The notes below the pieces were generated by a model, which was not told the DNA's origin, ran no database searches, and was given only the letters and a program-made list of their open reading frames with translations. The position numbers and the translations under genes were made by a program. This document shows, piece after piece, positions 23,001 to 29,789 of a stretch of DNA of 64,000 nucleotides (positions within the stretch are counted from its first letter, which is position 1; the number at the start of each line of letters is the position of its first letter). The DNA is taken from contig NC_083529.1 in assembly GCF_032362555.1 (NCBI RefSeq), positions 2,170,001-2,234,000 on the forward strand, written 5' to 3'. The stretch is from Amyelois transitella. Taxonomy: Eukaryota; Arthropoda; Insecta; Lepidoptera; Pyralidae.

Positions 23001-25007
23001 AATTCATTAGGATACTTTATATCGCTTAATAATTGTCAAAACGTATGGTTTAACATTGGTTGACGTCAAATAAATTACTTATAACTAAGTTTACTGCCGC
23101 TTCCAGGGCGTCAGTGCAGAAGAAGCGGTAACAAACTGCACTGCAGCATTTTCTTCAACGACGTCAACTTCACAATTATCCAAACTTAGAATAGAATGTA
23201 GATTTATTAGGCCATTCCCTTGTCTAGACTCTCCTTGTTTAGTCCTTGTCTAGTAATTTTAAAGCGATAGTCTTGGGCTCGACCGCCACCAAATGGAAGA
23301 TCTTCCTGTAGGCCGGAGTGACGCCTGGGGAAAAGCGCGACCGACTATGTTATGTCGGAGATTGTATCTATGCTCCAATTTGTAAAATCTTTGCTTGCGC
23401 GATTTAGACTGTTCGCTGTTTTTTTTTACTTATAGCGTCTAGTGATTGGTTGTTGTGACTTGTGACCATTATAATTTATATTATTATTTGAAGTAATAAT
23501 AAAATATCTTTCAGAATGCTAGAACAAGCTGAAATGCGTCGCCTCGAAGAACAATTGCGGATGTTGAAAATGGCGCAAGAACGCGAAGTCGGGAAACAGA
23601 GGGAAATTAACGCCGCGGTAAGATATAAGCTATAGATATGATAGATTACATATATAATCACGTCTATATCTCCTGCGGGGTAGACAGAGCCAACAGTCAT
23701 CAAAAGACTGAAAAGCTACGCTCAGCTGCCCGGTTTAAGGATAGAGAGATTCAAATAGTGACAGGTTAAGAGAGGAATCCCAAGTATATAAGCGTTTCCC
23801 TTAGTCGCCTTATACTACATCTACTCTTTTTCATTGGTAAATGTGATATGATAGATTGGCTACTTCAAAATCACATTGGACTTGCTGACGCCAAATTATA
23901 ACTTTTTTAGTATTAGAAATGTCATATCGATATATGTAGATGATGATGGAAAGATTCACTCGATCTATAAAAAAAAAAAGAATTTAAAAATCCGTTGTAG
24001 TTTTAAAGTTCTAAGTTTACATTGAAGTGGGACAGATGCGGGAAGAAACTTTGTTCAAACTATGTAGTGATAGTGACAAAAAAAATTTATTATGTCTCAA
24101 CACAACAAACTCAACGAAAACATTCTACACACAGATTTGGAACATTTCTTTAAAACTGTTACAGATAAACGCTGAGAACTTGGAGTACACGAGAAAGCGC
24201 AGCGAACTACAAAAGGAGATCGATTCAGAACAAACTTCCCTGTTCCGAGCCGCCACGCACCCCCCGCTACAGCCACTCAGAATGACCACCTCTCACAGTG
24301 ACTCCTTCAACCCCACGAAATTACCATTTTACTACCCCCGAGTTAAAGATAAACCGTTTTCCATGAATGATAAACCGTTTTCCACGAATGATAAACCGTT
24401 TTCCATGAATGATAAACCGTTTTCCACGAATATTCCAGACGATTCCATATTCTCGCCTAACTATGATGTCGATAGTTATCTTAGAAAAAACCTTAATTTT
24501 AAGAACGTTAACCGTTTCGATGCAAAGAAGGTTGCTGTTAATGACAAAAATAAATTTGATACTAAACATTACGATGGTACGCATAAAATAACCGAATTAC
24601 ATGATAGGAATAAGTTTAATAGTAATGTAGATGACGTGTTTGGTGCTTTAGAAGAGAAAAGTAGGAATAAAAATTTAGATTTAGACAAAAAAGTGATAGT
24701 AGAAAAAGCGTTGGTACACGCGCCTCAAGTTAAACTACCGAAATTATGTTTAGAAGATGACACGCCAATTCCGGTTTTACGACATTCGCCCGTATCGTCA
24801 GGCGATAAAGTCGATAATAAGTTGAGCGATGCGATGAAAAAGGTAGAAGACAAATGGAAGGTGCCAGCTGTACAGAAGAATATATTGAGGTCTTTGCCAA
24901 ACGACGAAGGTAAGAATGTAAGTATTTTGACGCAATTGGGTTCTATAAGAAGGCAATTGCAATTGGAACAGTTGAAATTGGACAGGATGGGGAATGGCGA
25001 CGCTTGA
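2032..25007 (+). CDS. CSPP1: Centrosome and spindle-pole-associated protein 1-like, 10 coding exons, complete
   Basis: Exons: 2032-2133, 4696-4872, 18066-18239, 18683-18870, 19235-19319, 19851-20007, 21436-21554, 22385-22479, 23515-23617, 24165-25007. All have GT/AG borders and matching phases, giving 680 residues. The ATG follows an in-frame TAA (2011-2013). Exon 3 holds GLGEYERRRNTLRKLRQQQ followed by YREYLDQ, like the CSPP1 core. Exon 4 is a long Arg/Glu coiled coil. Exons 8-9 encode further charged helices (RQFYQQELKNQI, RRLEEQLRMLKMAQ). Exon 10 carries four 7-residue DKPFSM/TN repeats and ends QLGSIRRQLQLEQLKLD. CSPP1 proteins act at centrosomes, spindle poles and ciliary axonemes; that role here is by homology. 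Coiled-coil proteins diverge fast, so assignment rests on the exon 3 motif and overall layout. Transposons crowd the introns. Confidence 0.8.
3183..3250 (-). mobile_element. RTE-like LINE 3'-end fragment (family C)
   Basis: AAATCATGCCTGTTTCCC, then GAGGGGTAGGCAGA, match the 3' end of the LINE at 34765-35407. It is a short diverged fragment without the TACA tail. Confidence 0.6.
3270..3354 (+). mobile_element. SINE family A, 3' fragment
   Basis: Carries the family A 3' end: GGCCTATCAGTCTTTTCAAG, TGTTGGCTGTCTACCCC, then a TGTATGTATGTA tail. The 5' half is missing. Confidence 0.8.
3998..4077 (+). mobile_element. SINE family A, diverged 3' fragment
   Basis: Contains TGGCCTTTCAGTCTTCCCAA, a degraded CTGTCTATCCC segment and a TGTATGTATG tail. 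Confidence 0.7.
4281..4542 (+). mobile_element. SINE family A, full-length reference copy
   Basis: Starts GCCGTGTGGTTCCCGGCACC and runs about 260 bp. Landmarks are AAAGGCGACTAAGGGATAGG, GCTAGCAACCTGTCACTATT and CCTATCAGTCTTTTCAAGAC. It ends in a TGTA repeat. It is flanked by an 11-bp direct repeat AGAATTGGCTA (4268-4278 and 4543-4553), so it moved by target-primed reverse transcription. This is the most abundant family in the window. I do not know its published name, and no clear tRNA-like head is visible. Confidence 0.88.
4906..5165 (+). mobile_element. tRNA-derived SINE family D
   Basis: Head GTTGTCCAATAGGTAATGTG is followed by a B-box-like AGGTTTAAGTCCC, then the family body: ACATTAGTTTGAATACCAAC, CTGACTCACCCAATCCAG and TACCCCGGGT. 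The same body recurs at 6580, 10489, 13186, 30438, 32372, 36806 and 38263. Confidence 0.7.
5461..5553. repeat. Perfect 25-bp inverted repeat, AT-rich
   Basis: Arm 5461-5485 begins GTGAATATTCTAATAATAAT; its exact reverse complement is at 5529-5553. The 43-bp spacer repeats the same motif. It resembles a foldback or miniature inverted-repeat element. No target duplication was identified. Confidence 0.85.
6120..6387 (-). mobile_element. SINE family A, full length
   Basis: Minus-strand copy with a (CATA)n start, the family body and a GGGAACCACACGGC end, in CSPP1 intron 2. Confidence 0.85.
6580..6798 (+). mobile_element. SINE family D body fragment
   Basis: GATCCAATATGAGTTGGTTC and TTGCGGAGG...TTTCGTGTAAAAACCTG match the family D body. 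It ends in an ATGATGATGG stretch. Confidence 0.6.
7858..7912 (-). mobile_element. SINE family D 3' fragment
   Basis: GTTTGCGTCCTCAGCTCT and CCGGGGTCCGCCTGTGACC resemble the reverse complement of the family D 3' body. Confidence 0.4.
8872..9136 (-). mobile_element. SINE family A, full length with 11-bp TSD
   Basis: Flanked by ATATATTTTAA at 8861-8871 and 9138-9148. The tail is (CATA)n and the far end is the GGTGCCGGGAACCACACGGC head in reverse. Confidence 0.88.
10040..10720 (+). mobile_element. SINE family D interrupted by family A copies
   Basis: The family D head, with A-box-like TGGTCGAATGGGTAAAGTG, is at 10040-10157. Its body resumes at 10489 with AATACTAACCG and runs to about 10720. The break falls exactly at TTTGAAT|ACTAACC, which is intact in other D copies. 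The insert at 10158-10488 holds family A sequence. Confidence 0.7.
10211..10462 (+). mobile_element. SINE family A inside a family D copy
   Basis: Nearly full length from GTGGTTCCCGGCACCAATAC to TATGTATGTATG. Short opposite-strand A-tails at 10160-10195 and 10463-10488 suggest more than one insertion. Confidence 0.8.
10736..10955 (+). mobile_element. SINE family A, degraded
   Basis: GTGTGGTTCCCGGCC head, GGGCTAGCAAACTGTCACTA and TGTTGGTACTGTC landmarks with many indels. Confidence 0.65.
12152..12289 (+). mobile_element. SINE family A, 5'-truncated
   Basis: Starts within the TGTCACTATTTGAATCTC segment and ends TATGTATGTATGTA. Confidence 0.8.
13023..13142 (-). mobile_element. SINE family A, partial
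   Basis: GGGGTAGACAGAGCCAACAG and GAGATTCAAATAGTGACAG match the 3' half in reverse orientation. Confidence 0.8.
13186..13422 (-). mobile_element. SINE family D body, minus strand
   Basis: Contains TTAGTCCCGGTTGCATCCTC, TTTTTACACGAAGCGACT and CCGTATTGGATC, the reverse of the D body. Confidence 0.7.
13426..13690 (-). mobile_element. Chimeric SINE: tRNA-like head joined to LINE 3' end
   Basis: Read on the minus strand, it begins GCGTCGATGGTCGAATTGGT (A-box-like) and has GATTCAAATCCCACTTC (B-box-like). It then continues directly into the 3' end of the RTE-like LINE at 34765-35407 (GAACCGCCGAGCTTGCATG-type segment and GAGGGGTAGGCAGAGAC region) and ends in a (TGTA)n tail. The head is the same as in family D. 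This is the layout expected for a SINE that borrows a LINE tail. Confidence 0.7.
14585..14655 (-). mobile_element. SINE family A, 3' fragment
   Basis: Only TATATCCCTTGCGGGGTAGG plus the tail-side bases remain. Confidence 0.6.
14945..15148 (-). mobile_element. Non-autonomous Helitron-like element
   Basis: ACTAGAGGCCGCCCGCGACT, then TTCGTCCGCATGG, then AATCGGTTCAGTAGTTTTTG, ending near TTATAATATTAGTAGGA. This is the reverse of a TC...CTAG element common in Lepidoptera. The 3' hairpin and CTAG terminus are at the left. Confidence 0.6.
15151..15374 (-). mobile_element. SINE family A, degraded
   Basis: TATATCCCTTGCGAGATAGA through GAAACTACACGGCGCC. Several deletions. Confidence 0.7.
15712..15963 (+). 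mobile_element. SINE family A, full length with 13-bp TSD
   Basis: Flanked by GTTGGTAATTAAA at 15696-15708 and 15964-15976. The left duplicate also forms one arm of a small hairpin, TTAATTACCAA/TTGGTAATTAA. Confidence 0.88.
16206..16380 (-). mobile_element. RTE-like LINE 3' end, 5'-truncated (family C)
   Basis: (TACA)n tail followed by AAATCACGCCTCTTTTTCGG, GAGGGGTAGGCAAAGAC and CTTCATCCACATTCATAAC. Confidence 0.75.
16783..16868 (+). mobile_element. SINE family A, 3' fragment
   Basis: AGCTGAACGTGGCCATTCAT through GACGTGACCATATGTA. Confidence 0.75.
17115..17250 (-). mobile_element. Helitron-like 3'-end fragment (family E)
   Basis: CTAGCTGTGCCCGCGACTTC is the reverse of the GCGGGCACAGCTAG terminus. 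The body matches the plus-strand copies at 20330 and 22502. Confidence 0.65.
17362..17544 (+). mobile_element. SINE family A, 5'-truncated
   Basis: GGCGATGGGCTAGCAACCTG through ATGTATGTATG. Confidence 0.8.
17735..17962 (+). mobile_element. tRNA-derived SINE family B, reference copy
   Basis: Head GGCCTCTGTGGCGCAGTGGT contains a pol III A box, and GGTTCGAATCC is a perfect B box. The body continues with TTGGCCTGGGTCTTGGATG and ATCTCGTAACACAAGTC and ends near AATTTGTCCC. It is flanked by ATATATTTA (17726-17734 and 17963-17971). The acceptor stem does not close properly and the body runs far past a tRNA, so this is a SINE and not a tRNA gene. Confidence 0.85.
18489..18655 (-). mobile_element. SINE family B, head missing
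   Basis: GGGACAAATAACACAGG through ATGCCCTGGC in reverse orientation. It ends about 27 bp before the CSPP1 exon 4 acceptor. Confidence 0.75.
18905..19182 (+). mobile_element. SINE family A, left arm of inverted pair around CSPP1 exon 5
   Basis: Family A from ACAATAGGACCACTCCATC to the tail. The 3' portion from about 19029 to 19180, including unique flank, is repeated in inverse orientation at 19628-19759. Confidence 0.8.
19628..19759 (-). mobile_element. Inverted copy of SINE A 3' end plus flank
   Basis: Shares private variants with 19029-19180 (TATCTCTTGCGGGG, TCTAGAAAAGA) and also the non-SINE flank CTTGTACATTCAAGTTTTCA. It therefore arose by inverted duplication and not by a separate SINE insertion. 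Confidence 0.8.
20019..20292 (-). mobile_element. SINE family A inserted at the CSPP1 exon 6 donor
   Basis: Flanked by GGTAAGAAATTA at 20007-20018 and 20293-20304. The first G of the left duplicate is the last base of exon 6 (20007) and GTAAGA is its splice donor. The insertion copied the donor to 20294. Confidence 0.9.
20330..20622 (+). mobile_element. Non-autonomous Helitron (family E), complete
   Basis: Starts TCTATACTAGTATTATAAAG and ends GTTGCGGGCACAGCTAG, between an A and a T as Helitrons do. Internal landmarks are GAACGCGCTTATCTCGGGAA and TAACATCACGCTGCAACTA. It has no coding capacity. Confidence 0.75.
20633..20670 (-). mobile_element. SINE family B tail fragment
   Basis: GGGACAAATTACACTGATTG and AGTTAGCCTC match the 3' end of family B in reverse. 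Confidence 0.6.
20737..20812 (-). mobile_element. SINE family A fragment
   Basis: GTGCGGGGTAGACAGAGCCA through AAGGCCACCTTCAGCTA. Confidence 0.7.
21008..21236 (+). mobile_element. tRNA-derived SINE family B
   Basis: Head TGGCGCAGCGGTTATACG, B box GGTTCGAATCC, and the standard family body. Confidence 0.85.
21584..21811 (-). mobile_element. tRNA-derived SINE family B, full length
   Basis: Reverse copy with GGGATTCGAACCCGGGACCT and TACCGCTGCGCCACGGAGGC. It lies 30 bp after the CSPP1 exon 7 donor. Confidence 0.85.
21831..22078 (-). mobile_element. SINE family A, diverged
   Basis: TTCACTTCTATATCCTTTGC to GTCGGGAACCACACGACAC. Confidence 0.75.
22502..22771 (+). mobile_element. Non-autonomous Helitron (family E)
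   Basis: TCTATACTAATACTATAAAG to GTCGCGGGCACAGATAG. The last CTAG is mutated to ATAG, so the 3' terminus has decayed. Confidence 0.7.
22846..22962 (-). mobile_element. SINE family A, degraded
   Basis: GTGTAGATAGAGCTTACAG through GATTCAAATAGTGATAGGTT. Confidence 0.65.
23060..23215 (+). repeat. Repeat family G
   Basis: TTACTTATAACTAAG, ACTGCCGCTTCCAGGGCGTC, GCAGAAGAAGCGG and CACTGCAGCATTTTCTTC recur in the same order at 32135-32290. An interspersed repeat of unknown class. Confidence 0.65.
23650..23842 (-). mobile_element. SINE family A, partly deleted
   Basis: TATATAATCACGTCTATATC start and GACAGAGCCAACAGTCATC. The head is lost. Confidence 0.75.
24348..24431 (+). repeat. In-frame 21-bp minisatellite, four copies
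   Basis: Four tandem units of GATAAACCGTTTTCCAYGAAT in CSPP1 exon 10 encode DKPFSMN and DKPFSTN alternately. The M/T alternation suggests that a 42-bp pair was duplicated. Confidence 0.9.
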
Positions 25008-25201
25008 TCTCTAATTTGTAGTTTTAAGATGCAATAGACGCGTACAGTCAACCGCAAATGGAACTATGACGCGGTAATATAGACGAATCTGTGTAAGTGG
25101 ATGTGATGTTCACTGTACTATACTAGCTTCAGGGAAAAGTGTCCGAAATTAACATATTCGCCCGTTCATTCGTAAATGGATCTTAGTTAGTGGTACTTAT
25201 A

Positions 25202-25257
25202 CAATAAAGCACACAATCTTCAAATGTTTCTATATTTAAGGATTGTGTGCTTTATCG
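25202..25257. repeat. 57-nt imperfect hairpin over a poly(A) signal
   Basis: Arms ATAAAGCACACAATC (25204-25218) and its exact complement (25241-25255) extend with a few mismatches and wobbles to about 24 pairs around a small loop. AATAAA at 25203-25208, about 200 nt after the CSPP1 stop codon, sits in the left arm. It could be a regulated poly(A) site, a hairpin RNA, or a relic foldback element. Confidence 0.7.
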
Positions 25258-26012
25258 CAACACTTTAAGATCCATTTTTGACGGTATTAAAGTGAAGATG
25301 GTTTGTGTTTGATTTTGTTCTGATATGTAAATATGAACGCTTCCAAGCCTTATTTTTATATATGAATGGCATAACTATTGAATTCGAATTTAACATAAAC
25401 ATACTATAATCCTTTGAACTGTACCTAATGAGAAAAATATCAATAATTTGCGATTCCCATGACATGACACACAAAGTGCATTTTATAATTTACCTTTTTT
25501 GATTGTTTCAATTTATTAAACATGCTGTAATGTGATATGTAAATATTTTATTATAAATAGCTCTTGAACCTTGTGACCCGCTTTATAAGTTTAGATCTGG
25601 GCCGTTAAGTATTATCCATTAATTTATTTTACTAGCTCTAAGTGATAAATTTAATCTTCCTAAATTACCAAAAACATGTCCATTTGAAATAAAGGCAATT
25701 CATAATTTCAGAATTGCGGTATACCTTAAGTTTGAATGTTTTACGCACTTTATACTTATGACGTAAGTTTATCTGTGTCCAAGGTTTTATTAAAATTTAT
25801 TTCTGATCTAAGTTTCATAAATAGACTGTTTTTTTTTTGTATAGAAAACTTTTATACAAGGGGCTAGATACAAACTGTTTTGTATAAAATCGAAAATTTG
25901 ATAGTCTACCCCTTGTCCTTCCTATTGTAATTTTATCTTGTTATTGTCGAAATAGGATTAATATAAGCGAGTTGTAAAGCTGTTAATTAACACTCAAAAA
26001 TTGAGATACAAC
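25258..26012. other. Intergenic, CSPP1 3' flank
   Basis: AT-rich, with several AATAAA-type hexamers (for example near 25688). No gene seen. Confidence 0.5.
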
Positions 26013-26799
26013 AGGCTATTTGACAAAGTTCTAACAACTATCTTAGGGTATTTATTTGTTTAAAAGAAGCCCTAAAAAATAATTTTCTTTCTTTATTTTA
26101 GCTATTTTATTAAAAAATCCAAAAAGAAAATGCCATATTCAAATATGCCGCCAAAACGCGACTTTTAGCAATATGGCGGCCATGGCATGCTGTGACGTAA
26201 ATTCCGCATAAAATATCATACAGAGCTTGTTGGTGTTTATAATAGTTTTGATTTTCTCTTGTTTTATTTAACTTGTTTTATGTAACTTTAATTTTGATGT
26301 AACTTTTGATGTGACTTTAACTTTAATAATGACGTGGCGTCATATGTGTGAAAATTATTAAAATTAGTTCCTATAAATGTGGTGCAGTGCCTCAATGCAC
26401 TAATACAACAATAAAAACGCCAACCATTATTGCATCTACTTTTGGTAGCTTTCGACTGTCAGCTTTCTCGAAATTGGTTTCCATTATAAATACATTATAT
26501 AAATACCTATGTTATCTGAGCAATCCTGAGCGATAAAACACTTATAAAATCTTGAAAAATTATAGCGAACACCAAGGAACGGTACGATACACAGCCTGTT
26601 TATGCGTAATCTACGTCACAAGCCAATCACGGTCGTTTTATTTACGTGACAGCTGCATAAAAAATCTAATTTTCGGAGACGGATTTTGTTAAAATAATGC
26701 AATATTTTTATCTCGCGTTATTACAAATCGCTCCAAAAAAATAATATTAAGACTGATGACATAAAAGAAATGTATATTTTTATTACAGTCAAATAGCCT
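26013..26799. mobile_element. Short TIR element with THAP-like remnant
   Basis: Terminal repeats AGGCTATTTGAC (26013-26024) and its complement (26788-26799), 787 bp in all. The flanking octamers GATACAAC and ATTACAAG agree at 5 of 8 positions, suggestive of an old 8-bp duplication. Inside, around 26366-26440, YKCGAVPQCTNTTIKTP resembles the start of a THAP zinc finger, in an open frame ending at 26536. Similar wording (CKSTTIKT) occurs in the THAP fragment at 43924. Confidence 0.55.
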
Positions 26800-28405
26800 A
26801 TTACAAGCATCAGTTGTGACTTCACATTCGCCAGGACTTAGTTTCTTATGTTATTGTGAAATTTATGATTAGGTACAAAAATGATCACGAAATCGTCAAA
26901 TTACGCCTTTTTCCCACAGACTTACCATCTTTCTCCTTGCCTCGATACCTGCGTACTACTAAATAATTAATAAATGTTATGTACCTATTACGTATTCTCC
27001 TATTATTCTTGTATCGGAATAAAGCAGTAGGTTGAATGATTTTTATCATAAAAGCAGTAGATAGTTGGCTGTTAGCACAAACTTGGTAGTGCCAAAACTA
27101 TACTTCCTTAGATGCTAGCGGTTTCATCAATTTAATTGCGATTTTATTATTCCATAGTTTTGTTTGAGCTACTTCTGTATCATGTAATAATAATGTACGA
27201 CAAACCTCATATTCAATAGCTCCGTCGTTTTCAAACAGATTGTAATCTGTAACCATTCCGTAACAAAATATGAAAAACTGATTGTATTCTTGTTGTTTTT
27301 TTTTTACACAAATGTAAAGTTTTTGGAAAGACTAATGGATAGAGCTTGGTATAAGGAAAGTGATATTATGAATAAGGTAATGTTATTTTTATATTAGTCA
27401 ATTATATTTTTACACGACAGCTTTTTATGATAGCGCCAATTTTGTAATTTAAGTGCACTTAAGTATATTTCAAAGGTCACATATGCAGTGATAAGCATAA
27501 ATGCTTCTAGGTAGTAATATTATATTACATACAGTAATATATTTTTTAACTTTTGCGATTCGATATAACACTCCACCTGATAGCCGTAGTTAATGGCATG
27601 CATCGAAACTGACAAACGAAATTTAATTGTAGGTATACAAAGTACTAATTAAAATCTGCTACAATAATTACTGCCTATACAGTTAATTAAATATGATCAA
27701 CCTTAGTATCTAATTTAAACAAAGAATTTTTGTGGAATACGGAATTTAAAAAGGAATAAAAATTATTTCCCGCTATGTGCAAATTACATGATGAAAAATG
27801 GCAGTTATGATCAATTATATTGTAATATTATGCTAAGCGAAACGAAACGTTATTTCTGATTTTTAATAAAGTTCAATTTTATAATTTGAAAAGTTGTTTT
27901 ATTTTTTTTTGTATGAATTTAGACCAAAGAAATTCTGTACCTGAATATAGGAGTTTTTAGACTATTTTTGTTGGAAGATATTGTATTAAAATAAGAATTG
28001 TTTATCTGTACTTACCTGGCACAAAAATCTGTAGTCTCATAAGCTTTATTATTTAGATCTATGTATAGCTTATCAACTAATCATAATGGGCTAATGAAGA
28101 AAAAAAATCAATTTTAGACTTTAATGATAAAGACAAAAATATTTAAAGTATAAACCATATACTTAATCTACCAAAGAACATTTTTAATAAAACAACAAAT
28201 CATTTAAGACATATTCCTAATTTATTAAAAAAAAACTAGATATTAAATTTAAACTTCTATTACATACTTCGACGTTTCGAAAACAAATTTTGAAAAACAA
28301 CAGTTTTGATAGTGTAATCGAAGATTGCAACAGTATCAAAATATATTTATGCACATATTGTATAATATTCTTAATTACAATGGTTTTGATATACTTACTT
28401 ATTTG
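26800..28405. other. Intergenic, no gene seen
   Basis: AT-rich. A weak LINE 3'-end-like stretch at 26905-26965 (ACGCCTTTTTCCCACAG) is the only recognisable piece. Confidence 0.5.
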
Positions 28406-28624
28406 ACGGCCTAGCTAGCTAGCTAGTCTGTGACACGGAAGGTCCCGGGTTCGAATCCCGGCCAGGGCTTGATGAGAAACGAACTTTCTCTGATTGTCTA
28501 GGGTCTTGGATGTTTAACTATGTAAATATTTATTATAAAAATATAGAATCGTTAAGTCAGTATCTCGTAATACAAGTTTCGAACTTACTTTGAGGCTTAA
28601 ACAATCTGTGTAATTTGTCCTTTA
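28406..28624 (+). mobile_element. tRNA-derived SINE family B with replaced A box
   Basis: The B box GGTTCGAATCC and the body are normal. The A-box region is replaced by CTAGCTAGCTAGCTAG, so this copy has no recognisable A box. Confidence 0.8.
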
Positions 28625-29789
28625 TATTATTATACATATACTATATATATACAATATATTTATATTAACAATATATGACCAAAAGTTCTTAATAATAACT
28701 TAAATAATTGAGTTAGGAGAAATATTTTTTGTACTTTTCATTCGAATACCAGATCTATGAAGCACAAGATTTCAGCATATTGTTTATCCAAATATTTGTT
28801 TTTAATCATTTACTCTGCAAGATAAATTTAAAAGGGGCCGCCCTATTAAGACAACAATAAAATATCGTTTTGCTATTTTTTCAACTAAAATACTTAGGGA
28901 CTTTTCACATAATAATATTTAACCGATTTAGAAAAGCTGTAAAATGGTACCTACACATGTACACGCGCAGCTTTCATTTTAATAAAAAAAAAAATCCCAA
29001 GCTTGGAAAATAATAAATTATTTTTACTTTCCAAATTTCTTTTTAAATAAGTAATTTCTCTTAAAAGTAATTGTAGTTGCCACGAAATGTAATTAACTCA
29101 TAATGAATAAATCAGTTTATATGAGTTTTTTGACTATTATTTTGTAGGAAGACATTTAATTGCACAAAGAATACAAATTGGCAATAATTATCTCAAATAT
29201 CATCAAAATTTTGTTAAGAAAATACTAAACAATCGTGCCGGGTAAAGTCTTCTTCGTTATAATTTAGTTGTTAAATTTGAAATTCTTGATAAATTATAAT
29301 CATGGAAATAAAACAAAAAAAAAATACTTCTACTCTTTTATAGTTTTCATGTTTTAAACAATTTCTGCGGATCTTATAATTATTTGTACAAACGGAACAT
29401 AATTCAAAAACTATGTTATTAGAATATTTATAAAATTATAGCCAATTTTAAGAACTTAACTTTTATGTATGGTTTACATTGCATTGTCAGGTAGATAAGA
29501 ATGATGTTAAGTAGATCTCATAAAATGTATGTTTACAATTAAAACTTAATATTTCTCAATAAAAAAAAGAGAAAGCATGTCTGTCCCGCCCTTCCTTAAC
29601 GTACGCAAGGAATTTCGGAATTATTCTCATTTATAACGCCCTCAAGGGGGGTCTTACATTGTTTAAGAATATGTAAAATTAAACCTCTTATTAATAACTC
29701 GTAATTTTTTGTATTGAACTAAAGAAATCTTCGTTACAAACAAAAATTGGTAACATAAAATTTTAAAAATCTTTGGTTTTCAAAAGGTT
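28625..29789. other. Intergenic, 3' flank of NYN gene
   Basis: Very AT-rich. No coding or repeat feature recognised. The 3' UTR of the minus-strand ribonuclease gene should lie at its right end. Confidence 0.5.
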
